Shown here in pieces: positions 25,321 through 37,569 of a stretch of DNA of 64,000 nucleotides; the first letter of the stretch is position 1; each line of letters begins with the position of its first letter. The notes beneath the pieces are model-generated. The model had not been told where the DNA came from. It was given only the letters and a program-made list of their open reading frames with translations, and searched no databases. This DNA comes from Artemia franciscana (Eukaryota > Arthropoda > Branchiopoda > Anostraca > Artemiidae), in assembly GCF_032884065.1 (NCBI RefSeq), contig NC_088865.1, forward strand, positions 49,430,176-49,494,175, in the 5' to 3' direction. Both the position numbers and the translations under genes were made by a program.

Positions 25321-27440
25321 GTTTGTTTTTTTGTTGTTATTTTTTAGAGAGAGATATTTTATCTAAGCCCTCTTTTGTTGAGCTCTCTTATTTTTAAGAA
25401 CATCAGTTTCGGGATGGTTTAAAGATTCTCCTATTCAAAGATTGTACAAACCCATGGAACCGTTGCTTCTAATTTTGCTGAATTTTTCTGGGTTTCCACA
25501 AATTTTACCAAAAGAGGGTTCTGAAAGTTTGTCTTTCGAGTTGATGTTCGTGTATTTCCCAACGTTTATTTTACGTAAGATCTTGAAGAACCCAAATTCC
25601 GTTCGGAGAAATCCGAGTAAATCCCTGAAAAATCATGGAAGTGGAGGCACTGAAAGAAAAGCCCCCTATTTTCGTAAAAGAAAAAAAAATTGCATCTAAA
25701 AAGTGACCAATTTCATTCTTAACTCTTGAAACACTTCTTCTGGATATGACGGTGTACAATTACAAATGTGTCAATTATAATAGAGATAGCTTTTTTTCCG
25801 GAATGTAAATTTTCAAAGTTGATAATCTTCACTTTCTAACTGATATGTGGTCGGAACCTAACATAAATAAACCTTCAATTGTTTCTTTTTTTGGAAGGGG
25901 GGGGAGGTCAAGTTCGATTATAAAAAGGAATACGCCGGGGCATGCACACAAGCATTTTTATTAGGGGGAGGGGACAATAATAAAAAAAAATAATCATAGT
26001 TTGAATAAGAAGTAAGAAGTACCCAGGAATTTGGGCGGAAGTTGGAATTTTGGGGAGATGAAAACTTTTTAAAATTAGTTTGAATTCGGCTTTAGGTTTT
26101 AAAAATATACACAATAAACCTCACATATCGGTCTTTGTCTAACTTCGGTGAAGAAATTAAAAGAATCCATATTTGTTTTTTTTTTTTTAATGCAGCGTTA
26201 ATTATTGGCTCATACCTCTCTTAAACTTTTTTTTTTTAATCTGCAATTTTCTCACATAAAGAGTCCAAGAAATAAATTACTCTTGGTATTTTCGAAGAAT
26301 AAGATATTGTCTTGTCTGAAATATGTAGATTTTGGAAAACTGAAGGGCATAGAAAGAATTTGAAATGTGTAGTTTATATACTTTACGAGAACTTGTGTTA
26401 TTTTTATCTGCTGGATGCAATTTTTCTGCTGGGGAAGGGGAGCAGTACCTACAACCCCCCTCCCTACCCCATATCCCCGAAATGACTACTCCCAAATTGG
26501 GTGTCACGTTAAAAGCAGTGACCAAGTCATGACCTCCTTTACGGGTTGGGAGAGGTAAAAACCCTAATTGTGAAAACTTCTTATTATTATACTAACTCTA
26601 CTATGATGTCCCACTGCCCCGCTAGCGCTGAAGAAAAAGGCACACTAGGGTTTTTTGAAATTACGGAAAATGGGCTTTAGTATTTTACCTTCATTGCTAG
26701 GATAGAAATTAAAAAAAAGATATTTATGCTTTTTCCTGAATAAGTTCTGAATTCAAGCGAAATACTGTTTTCAATATGTAGTGTTTTTCTCAAAACTTTT
26801 TTTCCTTTTCACTTACTAATAGGACGCTGAGGAGGAGCCTTCAACAGGATGGTTCTAAGCATAGGCTAAAGATTGTTGGCAATGAGATTTCATTCAGCCT
26901 TTCCACTCGAGAAATGGCACCGAAAAGTCCCAATTTTACTATTATACGGCACTTTATGATTGTGTTACCATGCCGAACTTGTAAAAAAAAACATGTAGGT
27001 TTAAAAATTAGCTTTCAAATGAGCCCTCAAAGAGCTCTCTATGATATCGCAGTGCCCAACTAGCTGCGAAAAAAGAAAAAAGGTGACGCATCAGCGTTTC
27101 ATATGCAAAAAAAGTGATTTTCCTTGTTACAGCTTGGGGACTGTAATTCTCCTATATTGTGTTTTCAACTATGGTAATTTCAACGGAACATTTCATTTCG
27201 ATGCTACGCGATTTGTGAGGGTTTTCTGGCTTTTTCCGAAACTACCGGGAATTTTTTTTGTAATAAATTTTTCCTATTAAAATTAAAATAGCGACGAAGA
27301 CCACACTGCCTTTCCATAACAAACAAATACAAAGTAGATACAATAGAGAAAATCTTTTTAAAACAGTGGAAATTAGTTCTGTGGATATTTTGGCCCTATG
27401 TCCAAGGGCCGTCTTCAGCACAATACAAGAATAAGAGAGA

Positions 27441-27446
<6 letters not shown>

Positions 27447-27528
<82 letters not shown>
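27447..27528. repeat. (AT)n tract in left arm of the Penelope-like relic
   Basis: Pure AT run. Its partner in the right arm (about 28434-28554) is longer and has one AAAT interruption. Confidence 0.95.
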
Positions 27529-27534
<6 letters not shown>

Positions 27535-27709
27535 CTTACACCAAATTGTGAGAATTAAAACTAAATAATTAAAAACACTTTTTTAAAAACTTTTAAAAAA
27601 CAAGTATTTTTTAAAAACACTTTTTTAAAAACTGGGGTCTTATCTTTACCCGAATTTAAGAAATTGATGATTTTAAAATTATTAGTAAAAGCTACGTACA
27701 GATTATTTT

Positions 27710-28262
27710 TTGTGCAAATACTTTTTTAATTTTGTTGTGATCTTTGGGATATACGAAAGGAATTTCTTAAATTCGTGTAAAGATAGGACCCTAGTTGCTC
27801 GCCAAAGAGGGGTCTATCAAATACCTTGTGATTGTGGAAATTACTATGTCGGCAGGGCCCATCAGAATCTAGACAAAGGGTTACAACAGCATAAAAATGA
27901 CATAGACAAGGCCTTAATTTCAAATAGTTCCAACAACTCCTTTGATTCTGCTTTAGGTTGGCATATATTTAATAATCCGTCCCACATGATATTTTTGAAA
28001 CTCTTCACTCATCAGTAATGATTTGGGAATGAAGCAGGTGGTTCGAGAATCAATCGAAATTAATCTCAAAATAAATAATAATATTTCTTTGAACAGGGAC
28101 TTGGGGGAATGCTCACTAAATTATTTATACTCAAATTTAATTAAAAATGATCTAACAAAATATTTTACTAAACCGATTTATAATAGTACTGAACCAACTA
28201 CGAAAAGGCCTTTGAGACAGGCTGCTAAAGAAGCAAGATTAGCTTTTAGAAATTGCATCTAA
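27710..28262 (+). pseudogene. GIY-YIG endonuclease relic of a Penelope-like element
   Basis: The first frame (to 28018) holds DRTLVARQRGVYQIPCDCGN, then YYVGRAHQNLDKGLQQHKND and SALGWHIFNNPSHMIF. GVY...YVG is the GIY-YIG core, and the CDCG cysteine pair and the HIF.NPSH motif are typical of the C-terminal endonuclease of Penelope-like retroelements. Just after 28018 the frame shifts, and 28023-28262 continues with VRESIEINLKINNNISLNRD to the stop, matching the family's C-terminal tail. The copy is inactive through at least one frameshift. Confidence 0.88.
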
Positions 28263-28428
28263 TCATTTTGTTCTCTTTAGTTTGAAAGACCTTATATTCT
28301 CATTTAATTCTTTTCGCCAGTCCTGGTTGAACATCGTTGAAGTAAGGATGCTAGGGCTATTTTAAAAAAAAAGTTTTTAAAAAAGTGTTTTTAATTATTT
28401 AGTTTTAATTCTCACAATTTGATGTAAG

Positions 28429-28557
<129 letters not shown>

Positions 28558-28936
28558 TCTCTCTTATTCTTGTATTGTGCTGAAGACGGCCCTTGGACAT
28601 AGGGCCGAAATAGGGCAGAACTAATTTCCACTGTCTTGAAAATATTTTCCCTATTGTCTCTACTTTGTATTTGTTTACTATTAAAATTAATCGAAATAAT
28701 AATTACCATTCTTGAATCAGCTCTAATTGCAATTTTTCCTCGTTAGGAAGTTTTCATCAAAATGTTTTTTAAATGTCGGGGTACTGTAGGCCACGATTTG
28801 CTCTTTATTTCACTGCAACTTTCATTTTGATTGTTGGTATAAAATAAAGATATTTGTTTCTCCGATGCTAGTAAATGAAATCTTGTTTATTTCTATATAT
28901 TTTTATTACTTAAGAATTAACGACGCTTCTTGACTA

Positions 28937-29039
28937 CTAAGTCCCTGCGTCGGCCCTGCAGTGCATTCCTGCTGCGTGATTCGATCTCTGGGTCCCGTAT
29001 TACCAAGCTAAGGTCAAATCCACTGCGCCACCACAGGAC
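28937..29039 (-). repeat. tRNA-derived SINE fragment
   Basis: On the minus strand the sequence reads GTCCTGTGGTGGCGCAGTGG (A-box-like, around 29021-29034 on the plus strand) and, about 40 bases on, AGATCGAATCACG (B-box-like, GATCGAATC). This is the usual internal Pol III promoter arrangement. It does not fold as a clean cloverleaf by eye, and no CCA or anticodon arm is convincing. I therefore call it a tRNA-derived SINE head, not a tRNA gene. Confidence 0.55.
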
Positions 29040-29156
29040 TTTATTTTTATATATTTTCTTCTACTTCGGTCATAAGATCCAAACGTAGTGCACTCTTCAC
29101 AACGTTTAATTTTTGCCCTATCCATCCTTTTTTTTTTTAATTTCATCTTATTTCAG

Positions 29157-29325
29157 ATACCGCTGTGTCACTGCCTATCCACCCAATTCAGATCATGAGC
29201 TGGAACTCTATGTTGGTGATATTGTCTATGTTCATAAAAAACGAGACGATGGTTGGCTTAAAGGAACGTCGCAACGTACTGGACGTTCTGGTCTCTTTCC
29301 TAGTATTTTTGTTGAGCCAATATAA
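29157..29325 (+). CDS. SH3RF: POSH/SH3RF last coding exon: C-terminal SH3 domain
   Basis: Terminal exon after acceptor TTTCAG, entered in phase 2 (CG|A arginine). It encodes [37 protein letters not shown] and [14 protein letters not shown], then TAA at 29323-29325. All SH3 landmarks are present: the AYPP (ALYDY-equivalent) strand, the acidic RT loop, GDIV, the invariant DGW tryptophan, and [16 protein letters not shown] and the ending right after the SH3 fold are the signature of the fourth SH3 domain of POSH, a RING-type E3 ubiquitin ligase and JNK-pathway scaffold. The family call is strong; the specific paralogue is not decided. The first AATAAA downstream is near 30499, with another at 30524, so a 3' UTR of about 1.2 kb is possible but unproven. 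Confidence 0.93.
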
Positions 29326-32300
29326 CCAAATTGTATAATACTCCTGTAAGTAAGAGTCCTGTTTGTGCAAAATTTATAATGGTAAGGTATTTCTGGGTTC
29401 TGCTTCAGTCAGCAGTGTAAAGGTTGTAGTTCCTGCCAACAAAACTTGTGAGTTTTCTTTTCAAAATTCTAAATGTTTAAATAAGTGAATAACTAAAATA
29501 ATTTGAGTGGGACAAAGCAAGTCTTAGGTTTTAACCTTATCAAGGCTCATGAAAATAGTTTTAGACCCAATTTTCATAGCGAAATTTGCGAAATCATATG
29601 TTTACCGTCTGACGTAACCATTTCAGGTCTAAGTCTGACATTTTCAAAATTCTGTTTTTATTACCAAGAGCTGCTTGCTAGGGTCAGGAAGTCAATGTAT
29701 ATTCGATCACACTTCGATCGTCTTGATCTACATTGCCCTATTGAACAGAGCAGCTTAGCAGCCAGTTTTGGCAATTAATTTACACTTTTAAAGGTTAATT
29801 TTGAAGGTCAGATACAGCTCAAGAATCTTAAGTTGATTTTTCCAGCTTGTGATGAGGGGGACATTCAAGTGAACAAAAGGCAATTTGTGCATACTACTAC
29901 TACTACTAATACTACAAATCTTCTTTTTTTGTGAAAAGTCAAAAGTTTTAAAAGTCAGATATGACTTCTAATTGCGAGAGTGACGAAATGGCTTTAATTA
30001 AGTACTAAAGAAAGTATGGTTTAAAAAGTGACCGTCTACCCAAGTTTTAGCACAACTGTAAGGATACCTATTATGCCCATTAGGAGACATTTCGCCAATT
30101 GGGGAAATCATGGCAGTATCGAAGAGGGGCGGGGTACTGGGTTACCCCCTCCCCCTAAAAAAATAACTTTCGTCTGACTTGTAAAAAGGTAACAAAAATG
30201 TATATAAACAAATTTTTGATGCGTTTTGTAAAGGTCTTTTTGTATTCCCCCCCCCCATCTGAAAAAAAGTCCGGGATATGCCTTCGGGTCCAATATAAAT
30301 TAAAGGTAAACGAGGAGCAAAAGGTAAACAACTAGAAACATATTTAGGCATTCTAAAGTAACTATTACTTTACTTGGTTGCTGTAGATGGCGTTGGTTTT
30401 TTTTAGAAACAAAATTAAGGACTGAACTTTGTAAGAGGTAGAAGAGACCGGCCAAGGTAAGGTAAAAATAAGAATGGATTACAACGTCTAGTCAGATGAA
30501 TAAATATTTATTTCATTTACCGAAATAAAGCCACATTATTCAGCTATGCAACTTCAGTTTCTCTAGATTTTGATACAAAATTTCTGAAAAGGTTTTTCGC
30601 AAGGAAACTCGAAAACTATATTTTTTCCTCTCTTCTAAAATTGTAAGAATTTTAAATATGCTCATTTATTTCGGAGATAATCTCATATAGATAAAAAGAA
30701 AAAAAAATGTACTTGCAGTATTCTTTTAAAGCGTTAGGTTATATGTTAATTCTTTCTGTGTGCTATGAAATGCTACAGTTTCAAGGTTGTTGACTTTAAT
30801 CACTAGTGTTTAATCAGGATTGTCGACGGTTTAATTAGTCAGTGTTTATATCTCATTTTTGAATATAAAAATTTATTTAATTACAACATTATATATCTTG
30901 AAATATTTCTGTATTTTAACCTATTGTAATTTTGTAAGGTGTGGAAATAAAATCGGTTAATACACAGTTTTAAAACTAAATTAACACCTGAAGTGCTCAG
31001 CAATGTATTAAGTAACTTGAATGGTTTACAACCTCACAGAATTAGTTGCGTAATCGTGTTAAATACATAAAAGAGAAAACAGAATGAGGAAATACTTAAA
31101 AAAAATTAACATCGAAACAGAATAAAAAATCCTAGAAAAAAGGAAATAAAATATTTTTTCATAATCACCAGAGTATGTGTAACACCTATTTTTCTGTCTT
31201 TTAGACTAATTGTTGAAGCCTGTAATTTTTTTTCTCTTTTCAGTTGTTCCTTTTTTTTAACTCAATTATTTTTTGTTCTTGACATGTTTTAAGACCATAT
31301 TAAGGTATAAAAAATAAAAAGGAAAAAATGAAGAACTAAAAAACAAAACACCAGTTAGGATGATCTTCAGTCAGCAAATAATGAATTCAGAGTTGATATT
31401 TCAGCAAACACCCCCCCCCCCCGTTTGGTGCCAAAAATGAGATAATATTGAAGAAAAAATCAAACTTGAACTGGAAAAAAAACTACTTTATGGTAATGAA
31501 AGTGAGAAGGTACCTCTTTTTGCTGAGAACTGAACGCTCCATTTTTGGAATTGAAGACGCCTTAGTAGAGGTCTCTGCCAAAACACCTGACAACACAAAA
31601 ATTAGACTAATTTTCAGCCAGATACCTCAGCAAACACCTCCGTTAATCAATCTTCAGTATTAAAAAAATGGAGTGCTCGGTGAAAACAGTCACCTTTTTA
31701 CTTTCCTTACCATGAAATGACTCCTTTTTTCTGTTCAGGTTAATTTTTATACCAGAGGAGCTCCAGAGGTTAGATGTTCTGTTATATCATCTATATATAT
31801 GTTTTTGATATATGTTTTGTATCTGTTATTCATTGGCTGAAAATTTTCCTCTTTGTTGTTTTTTCGCTTTTTTACGTACGTATTTTTTCGGCTTACGCTG
31901 CAACACTAAAATTTGTCGTTATCCTATTGAACTATTGTCTGTCGCTCATCTACTTTTTTAGCCCTCTTTCACCAAGCTCATTAATTCAAACGAATTAATT
32001 TTCCAAGAAAAGAAACAAAAAACTGTAAGTCTATATTGTACTTCTTTATCTCATTCGGCTGTATTAAAAGAGTATTTTATGACCGTTATATCGTTCTGAT
32101 GTGAAGGAACAAAAATAATTTAATTAACGTACAAAATTATTAATTAGTCCTGGCTAGTGATAATTTTTTTGGTATTAAATGTTTTTTTTGCAAGATTGTT
32201 GTTTTCTTCTTCAGCTTCTGTACTGAAAATGAGTTTTAGAAACTGTATTAGTCACTAGTAGTTTACTATCGAATGCCATTGTTAGAATGTTATTATAACT

Positions 32301-33321
32301 GTATTATGATTAGAATATTGTTATTATATTCTTGTGCAATTTATTAAGCGCAATATAGTGTGTGTGTTTTTATTGTCAAATAGCGTTGTTGGTTTTTCTT
32401 TCTTTTTTTTCTAATAAATATTTTCACTGCATATTTTGTTTTGTGAAGAGCCTATTATTGCATTCTTGATCATGTCGTTCTGTTACAGATGTTAAATTTG
32501 AAGATTCAATCAACTAAAAGTTACGAAGAAAATGTAATAAAGAGAAATCATTACATTTTGAAAAATGATTCTAGATATCGGTTGCAAAATTTTCCGACTT
32601 TGGCCTTTTATTTGTTCCGGAACTCCGACTCCTTGTTTGGTTGTCGAATTCTAATTATTGAAAAAAAATGGTTGATTTACATTTCAAAACTTGCACTGCC
32701 TTATCCACTTATTTATTGAATTTAGATTTTTATTTTTCAGAAAGCGAAGGCTACATAAAAAAAGAAGATATTTAATCAATGTTAGCAATCCCACGTATAT
32801 CGAAAATTGGATACTGACTATGTCATTAAAAATTAATTTCGAAGAGTTTTTTTTTTCAGAACCTTATCAATATTTAAAAACTCAACACTATTTTAAAGCT
32901 TCATGTGGTAAGAGCCAAAACATGTAGATCACAGTTTCTCAACGTCACTTAAAACGTGTTTCTTGTCTTTTTTATTTCAAAAGTTCCCTTTGAAATCAGA
33001 AGATTTCCTTTTGAAAATTACGGTTACTTCGTGTCACATTTGAAGTTTCTTGTCAGTTTTATTTATTTACGGTCATTTTGGTTTACCGAATTTCATTTAT
33101 TTTAATGTAAATTATTTTTTCGTTTCATGATTTTACTTATGGATATTAACAACATCTAAAAATTTATCTCTATCTTAAAGCTTCAAGAAGTAAAACCAAG
33201 ATCATGATTACAGTTTTTCAAACACCACCTAAAGCATGTCTTCCCTTTCAAAAGGTCCCCCTCTATTTGAGGGGGGCTGCCCCCTTCTCGATACCTCGCT
33301 CTTTACGCTAGAGTTTTTTTT
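29326..33321. other. POSH 3' UTR candidate and intergenic sequence
   Basis: AT-rich with no recognised gene. Frames at 29503-29778, 30108-30351, 31448-31998 and 32489-32927 show no domains, splice sites or conserved motifs. A short foldback-family fragment (GATACCTCGCTCTTTACGCT) lies at about 33285-33312, next to the Helitron relic. Confidence 0.55.
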
Positions 33322-33327
33322 AACTTT

Positions 33328-33645
33328 GATAATGCCAAAAGAAAGCGTGCAGAGGAATCACAAGAACAACGTGAAAACAGGCTTGAGACTCAAAGAGATA
33401 ATGCCAAAAGAAAGCGTGCCGAGGAATCACAAGAGCAACCTGAAAATTATCGCCTGGCATTCAGGTACAGCCCAGTCGATGATTATAGCCTGAGTAGATG
33501 TGTTCGAACCGGGACTATGTCTAAAATTTGTCCCTGTTGCAAGGCCTTGAAATTTAATGGTGAAACAATGGGAATGTGTTGCGCCTCAGGAAAAGTTAAA
33601 CTTCCTCAACTGACTGCATTACCAGAGCCATTGAAGACTTTATGA
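33328..33645 (+). pseudogene. Helitron protein N-terminal fragment
   Basis: Open frame of 105 codons ending in TGA. It has two copies of the Helitron repeat (DNAKRKRAEESQEQ, each followed by RENRLE or PENYRL), then ICPCCKALKFNGETMGMCCA and SGKVKLPQLTALPEPL. The C-x2-C and CC...SG(K)V-LP-L-PEPL motifs are characteristic of the region ahead of the Helitron-like N domain. It is truncated before the Rep (HUH) domain. Confidence 0.88.
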
Positions 33646-33893
33646 CGTTACAGACCGGGACACAAGGAATATAAATGACGACCGGGACACTCAAAGAGAA
33701 ATTACAGACCGGGACACAAATGACGACCGGGACACAGGGAGTATAAATGACGACCGGGACACTCAAAGAGAAATTACAGACCTAGACATCGGGACACAAA
33801 TGACGACCGGGACACTCAAAGAGAAATCACAGACCGAGACACCGGGACACAACTACAACTGGGCCACCGGAAGGGCACAGGAGAGATATATAA
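33643..33893 (+). repeat. GACCGGGACAC tandem array inside the Helitron
   Basis: About a dozen irregular units built from GACGACCGGGACAC, ATTACAGACCGGGACAC, TCAAAGAGAAAT and GGAGTATAAAT. The first units overlap the stop codon of the upstream coding fragment, and the last unit abuts the helicase fragment. Confidence 0.85.
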
Positions 33894-34105
33894 ATGACGA
33901 CAGGGAATATTCGATTAGCAATCATCATTAACAAAGCTCAAGGGCAATCATTAAAAAAATGCGGTATAGATCTGAATACGGATTGTTTTCCCATGGACAA
34001 TTATATATTGCATGTTCAAGAGTCGGTAAACCTGACAATCTATTTATATGCACAGACAATGGGACAGCGAAGAATGTTGTATATTTGCAAGTTTTACGTA
34101 GCATA
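33894..34105 (+). pseudogene. Helitron PIF1-like helicase C-terminal fragment (frameshifted)
   Basis: The first frame gives FSIRLAIIINKAQGQSLKKC and GIDLNTDCF. One frame over, from about 33990, it continues SHGQLYIACSRVGKPDNLFI then GTAKNVVYLQVL. INKAQGQSL and HGQLY-ACSRV are helicase motifs V and VI of the PIF1-like helicase in Helitrons. The single frameshift inside DCF-SHGQ shows it is inactive. An (AT)n tract begins immediately after the last coding motif. Confidence 0.88.
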
Positions 34106-34106
34106 T

Positions 34107-34141
<35 letters not shown>

Positions 34142-34247
34142 TCACAGGTGGGACACAACTACAATGGCGCGTAACGACTTACGTGCGCGGGGGGGGGGGG
34201 GCATGAAGCGCCCCCACCAACTAGGTGTTTGTGTGGCGCGAAGCTAG

Positions 34248-34554
<307 letters not shown>

Positions 34555-34615
34555 TGTTCGTTCTAAGTTTTGATGTAGCTCCTTACTTTCAGATGAAAAA
34601 ACTTTTTTATTTAAT
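34555..34615 (+). repeat. Foldback-family fragment
   Basis: Short piece with CTGTTCGTTCTAAGTTTTGA, TAGCTCCTTACTTTCAGATG and AAAAACTTTTTTATTTAAT, equivalent to the right hairpin arm of the foldback family. Confidence 0.75.
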
Positions 34616-34809
34616 ACCCTTAGGTGTTGCTGGAATACTGCTAATAGCCCTTTTTTCACCCACATGTAATGCGTCTTAGCCTTCTGACTGCAACCTCCCT
34701 GGTCTTCTCAGAATGGCACAAAACAGAGAGCAGTATAGGCGACATATACATTCGCTCGTGAAGAGAGAGGCTCCTAGACGACCAAAAAGGCCAGATGACA
34801 CTTGAAGTC

Positions 34810-35128
34810 AAGTAGTGCGTTTAAAATTAGTTCACCATCCCCCTGGTAATGCCCTGAAAGCTTCACCTAAATACCCTATGGTGTTCCTTAGGTATTTTTT
34901 ATATGTCCTTTCGACTGCTGCATGCATGTTGTGTGTTTTGATTTAGTTCAACATCGCCCTTACATTCCCTGAAAGTCTTACCTAATACCCTTAGCAATAG
35001 CAATAGTAGTCGCTGTAGTAGCAGAAATAACAGTAGGAGCTTTGGGAGTAGTAGTAGCGATAGCATTAGTAGTACTAGTGGTGGTAGCAGTAATAGTGTT
35101 CACACAGTGCCTTTTAGGTCTGCTTCAA
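34810..35128 (+). repeat. Repeat units with (AGT)n/(GTA)n tails, left of copy 2
   Basis: Units containing TTAGTTCA(A/C)CATC, CCCTGAAAG and ACCTAATACCCTTAGCA, ending in AGTAGT-rich stretches. The same units resume at about 36830-37490 and again near 41.08-41.39 kb. Foldback copy 2 is therefore inserted in this array. Confidence 0.75.
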
Positions 35129-36826
35129 ATTAATTCAAAAACTTTCAGAAATTAAATAAAAAAACAAGTTTTTTTAAATGAAAGTAAGGAGCGACATTAA
35201 AACTTAAAACGAACAGAAATTACTCCGTATATGAAAGGGGCTTTTCCTCCTCGACACCCCGCTCCTTGCGCTAAAGTTTGATTCTTTCTCGCAACTCTAC
35301 TTTTTAAAACAATAAAAAACTTTAGCGTAAGGAGCGGGGTGTCGAGGAGGAAAAGCCCCTTTCATAAACGGAGTAATTTCTGTTCGTTTTAAGTTTTAAT
35401 GTCGCTCCTTACTTTCATTTAAAAAAACTTGTTTTTTTTTATTTAATTTCTGAAAGTTTTTGAATTAATGCATGTCTGATTTTGGCTCTCCGTACATAAA
35501 TTACTAAAATGAAATTTGCATATTAATTCTTTTTTTGGCTAAATGGCTTTCTCTTAGTTTTGATCAGACGATTTTGAGAAATAAGGGGTGGGGAAGGAGG
35601 TCTAGTTGCCTTCCAATTTTTCGGTTACTCAAAAAGGCAACTAGATCTTTTAATTTTTAACGAACGTTTTTATTAGTAAAAAAAACGTAACTTAAGAATT
35701 AACTTGCGTAACAAACGTACATAACTTACGTTACGTTTTATCCCAATTCTTTAAGAATGGCCCCTGAATCAGAAAGGCCGTAGAATAAATAGTTGAAATT
35801 ATTTATAAAATTTTTAGCATAAAGAGCGAAGTATTTATCTCCTCCTAAATACCTCGCTCTTTATGCTAGAGTAGTTTTAGAACCCTTCATATGCGTAATA
35901 ATCTCTGTTCGTTTTAAGTTTTAATACTTCTCCTTACTTTCAATTGAAAAAACTTTTTCATGTTTATATTTTCATTGTTTTTTTTATAGTAATGCTAGAA
36001 AGTCCTGCGCCCTTTTCATTGAATTTCTCTTCCCCCATGAAATACTCCTCCAAGGAAAGATCCTCCCATATAGCCCCCTCCCCTGAACCCCACACCCAAA
36101 CCAAAAAAATCCCCCTGATAACATCGGTACACTTCCCAGTAACCATTACTGTATGTAAACATTGGTCAAAGTTTGTAACTTGCAGCCCCTCCCCCAGGGA
36201 CTGTGGGGGGGTAAGTCATCCCCAAAGACATAGTTATTATGGTTTTCGACTATGCGGAACAAAATGGCTATCTCAAAATTTTGATCCGTTGACCTTGGGA
36301 AAAAAATGAGCGTGGGAGGGGGCCTAGGTGCCCTCCAATTTTTTTGGTCACTTAAAAAGGGCACTAGAACTTTTCATTTCCGTTAGAATGAGCCCTCTTG
36401 CAACACTCTAGGACCACTTGGTCGATACGATGACCTCTGGGGGAAAAAAAACAAAGAAAAACAAATAAACACGCACCCGTGATTTGTCTTCTGGCAAAAA
36501 ATACGAAATTCCACATTTTTGTAGATTGGACCTTGGAATTTTGTGTAAAGGGTTCTCTGATACGCTGAATGCGATGGTGTAATTTTCGTTAAGATCCTAT
36601 GACTTTTAGGGGGTGTTACCCCCTATTTTCCAAAATAGGCAAATTTTCTCAGGCTCGTAACTTTTGATGACAAAGACTAAATTTGATGAAACTTATATAT
36701 TTAAAATCAGCATAAAAATCCGATTCTTTTGATATATCTTTTAGTATCGAAATTCCGTTTTTTAGAGTTTCGTTTACTATTGAGCCGGGTCGCTCCTTAC
36801 TACAGTTCGTTACCACGAACTGTTTG
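35129..36826 (+). mobile_element. Foldback/palindrome repeat family, copy 2
   Basis: The left hairpin has arms 35129-35279 and 35318-35469 with a 38-bp loop, nearly perfect over about 150 bp. A body in the same block order as copy 1 follows. A smaller palindrome lies at about 35818-35872, with TAGCATAAAGAGCGA facing TCGCTCTTTATGCTA. The right end is GAGCCGGGTCGCTCCTTAC and the palindrome CAGTTCGTTACCACGAACTG at 36803-36822. The frames at 35944-36364 are chance frames of the body. Confidence 0.88.
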
Positions 36827-36829
36827 ATA

Positions 36830-37490
36830 TCTCCTCCTCATGCCCTGATAATTTCAGCTCAGTACTTTAAGCTGTTTCTGAGGTATTGCTGATACGCGTT
36901 TTTTGATAATCTTCATGCACATAGTGTGTTTGGTTTTGCCCAAAATCCCCCTCAACAATCCCTGAAAGTTTCTACTTAATGCCATTAGCCTTACTATTAG
37001 TAGTACTGGTAGTAGTAGTAGCACTACTACTACTACCACCAGTGGTATTAGTATGCACATAGTGCCTTTTAGTTGAACATACTCCTCAATATGCCCTGAA
37101 AGTTTAAACCGTTTAAAAGTTTAAACCTAATACTTTAAACCGTTCCTGAGATGTTGTTGATACGCCCTTTTGATAGCCTATATACACATAACGTGTTTCA
37201 ATCTATTTAAGTATCCCTCTCACATTTCTTGAAAATTTCTCCTTACTACTCTTAGCAGTAGTATTAGTAGTACTAATAAAAGTAGTAGCATGCATTTTGT
37301 GCCTTTCCGTCGGCTCAACATGCACCAAAAGCTTTAACCTGTTACTCTAAGCTATTCCTCGGATATAACTGATCACCCCCTTTTGATAGTTGGAGTATGC
37401 GTAGCCGTAGTAGTAGTAGTAGTAGTAGCCATGGCAGCCGTAGTAGTATGCACATATTGCTTTTTGTTCGGTTGGACATCCCCCTCGTCA
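36830..37490 (+). repeat. Repeat units with (GTA)n tails, right of copy 2
   Basis: Three or so degenerate units with ATGCCCTGA(A/T)A, AGTTTAAACC/AATACTTTAAGC, GATAGCC/GATAATC and TAGTAGTAGTAG stretches (notably 37405-37430). They belong to the same family as 34810-35128. Confidence 0.75.
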
Positions 37491-37569
37491 TACCCTGAAA
37501 ATGAAAAGATGAAAAAAACCTACAAAAAGCTTTCGTATAATCTAATACGAAAGCTAAAAACACACTAGT

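Larger units (their letters stand above)
33322..34247 (+). mobile_element. Decayed Helitron with CTAG 3' end
   Basis: Contains, in order, a Helitron N-terminal zinc-finger-like coding block, a GACCGGGACAC tandem array, the last helicase motifs, and a 3' terminus made of an imperfect GC-rich hairpin (GCGCCCCCACC ... GTGTGGCGC) followed by CTAG at 34244-34247 and a T. Helitrons end in CTRR after a short hairpin and insert between A and T. The Rep and most of the helicase domain have been replaced by the tandem array, so it is a deletion derivative. Confidence 0.85.

Noticed and set aside
26823..26965. Possible extra POSH exon reading TLRRSLQQDGSKHRLK
   Set aside because: Acceptor and phase fit, but the only donor in the right phase is poor and the segment runs into a sequence shared with other repeats. 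Direct joining of 25320 to 29157 already gives the expected ARER-YRCV junction.
28937..29039. tRNA gene on the minus strand
   Set aside because: A and B boxes are present, but no convincing cloverleaf, anticodon arm or discriminator end; better explained as a tRNA-derived SINE.
35944..36309. 121-residue frame with an apparent signal peptide
   Set aside because: It is the body of foldback-family copy 2. Equivalent frames occur in copies 1 and 3 (11906-12145, 59458-59787) with unrelated reading-frame breaks, so it is not under coding constraint.
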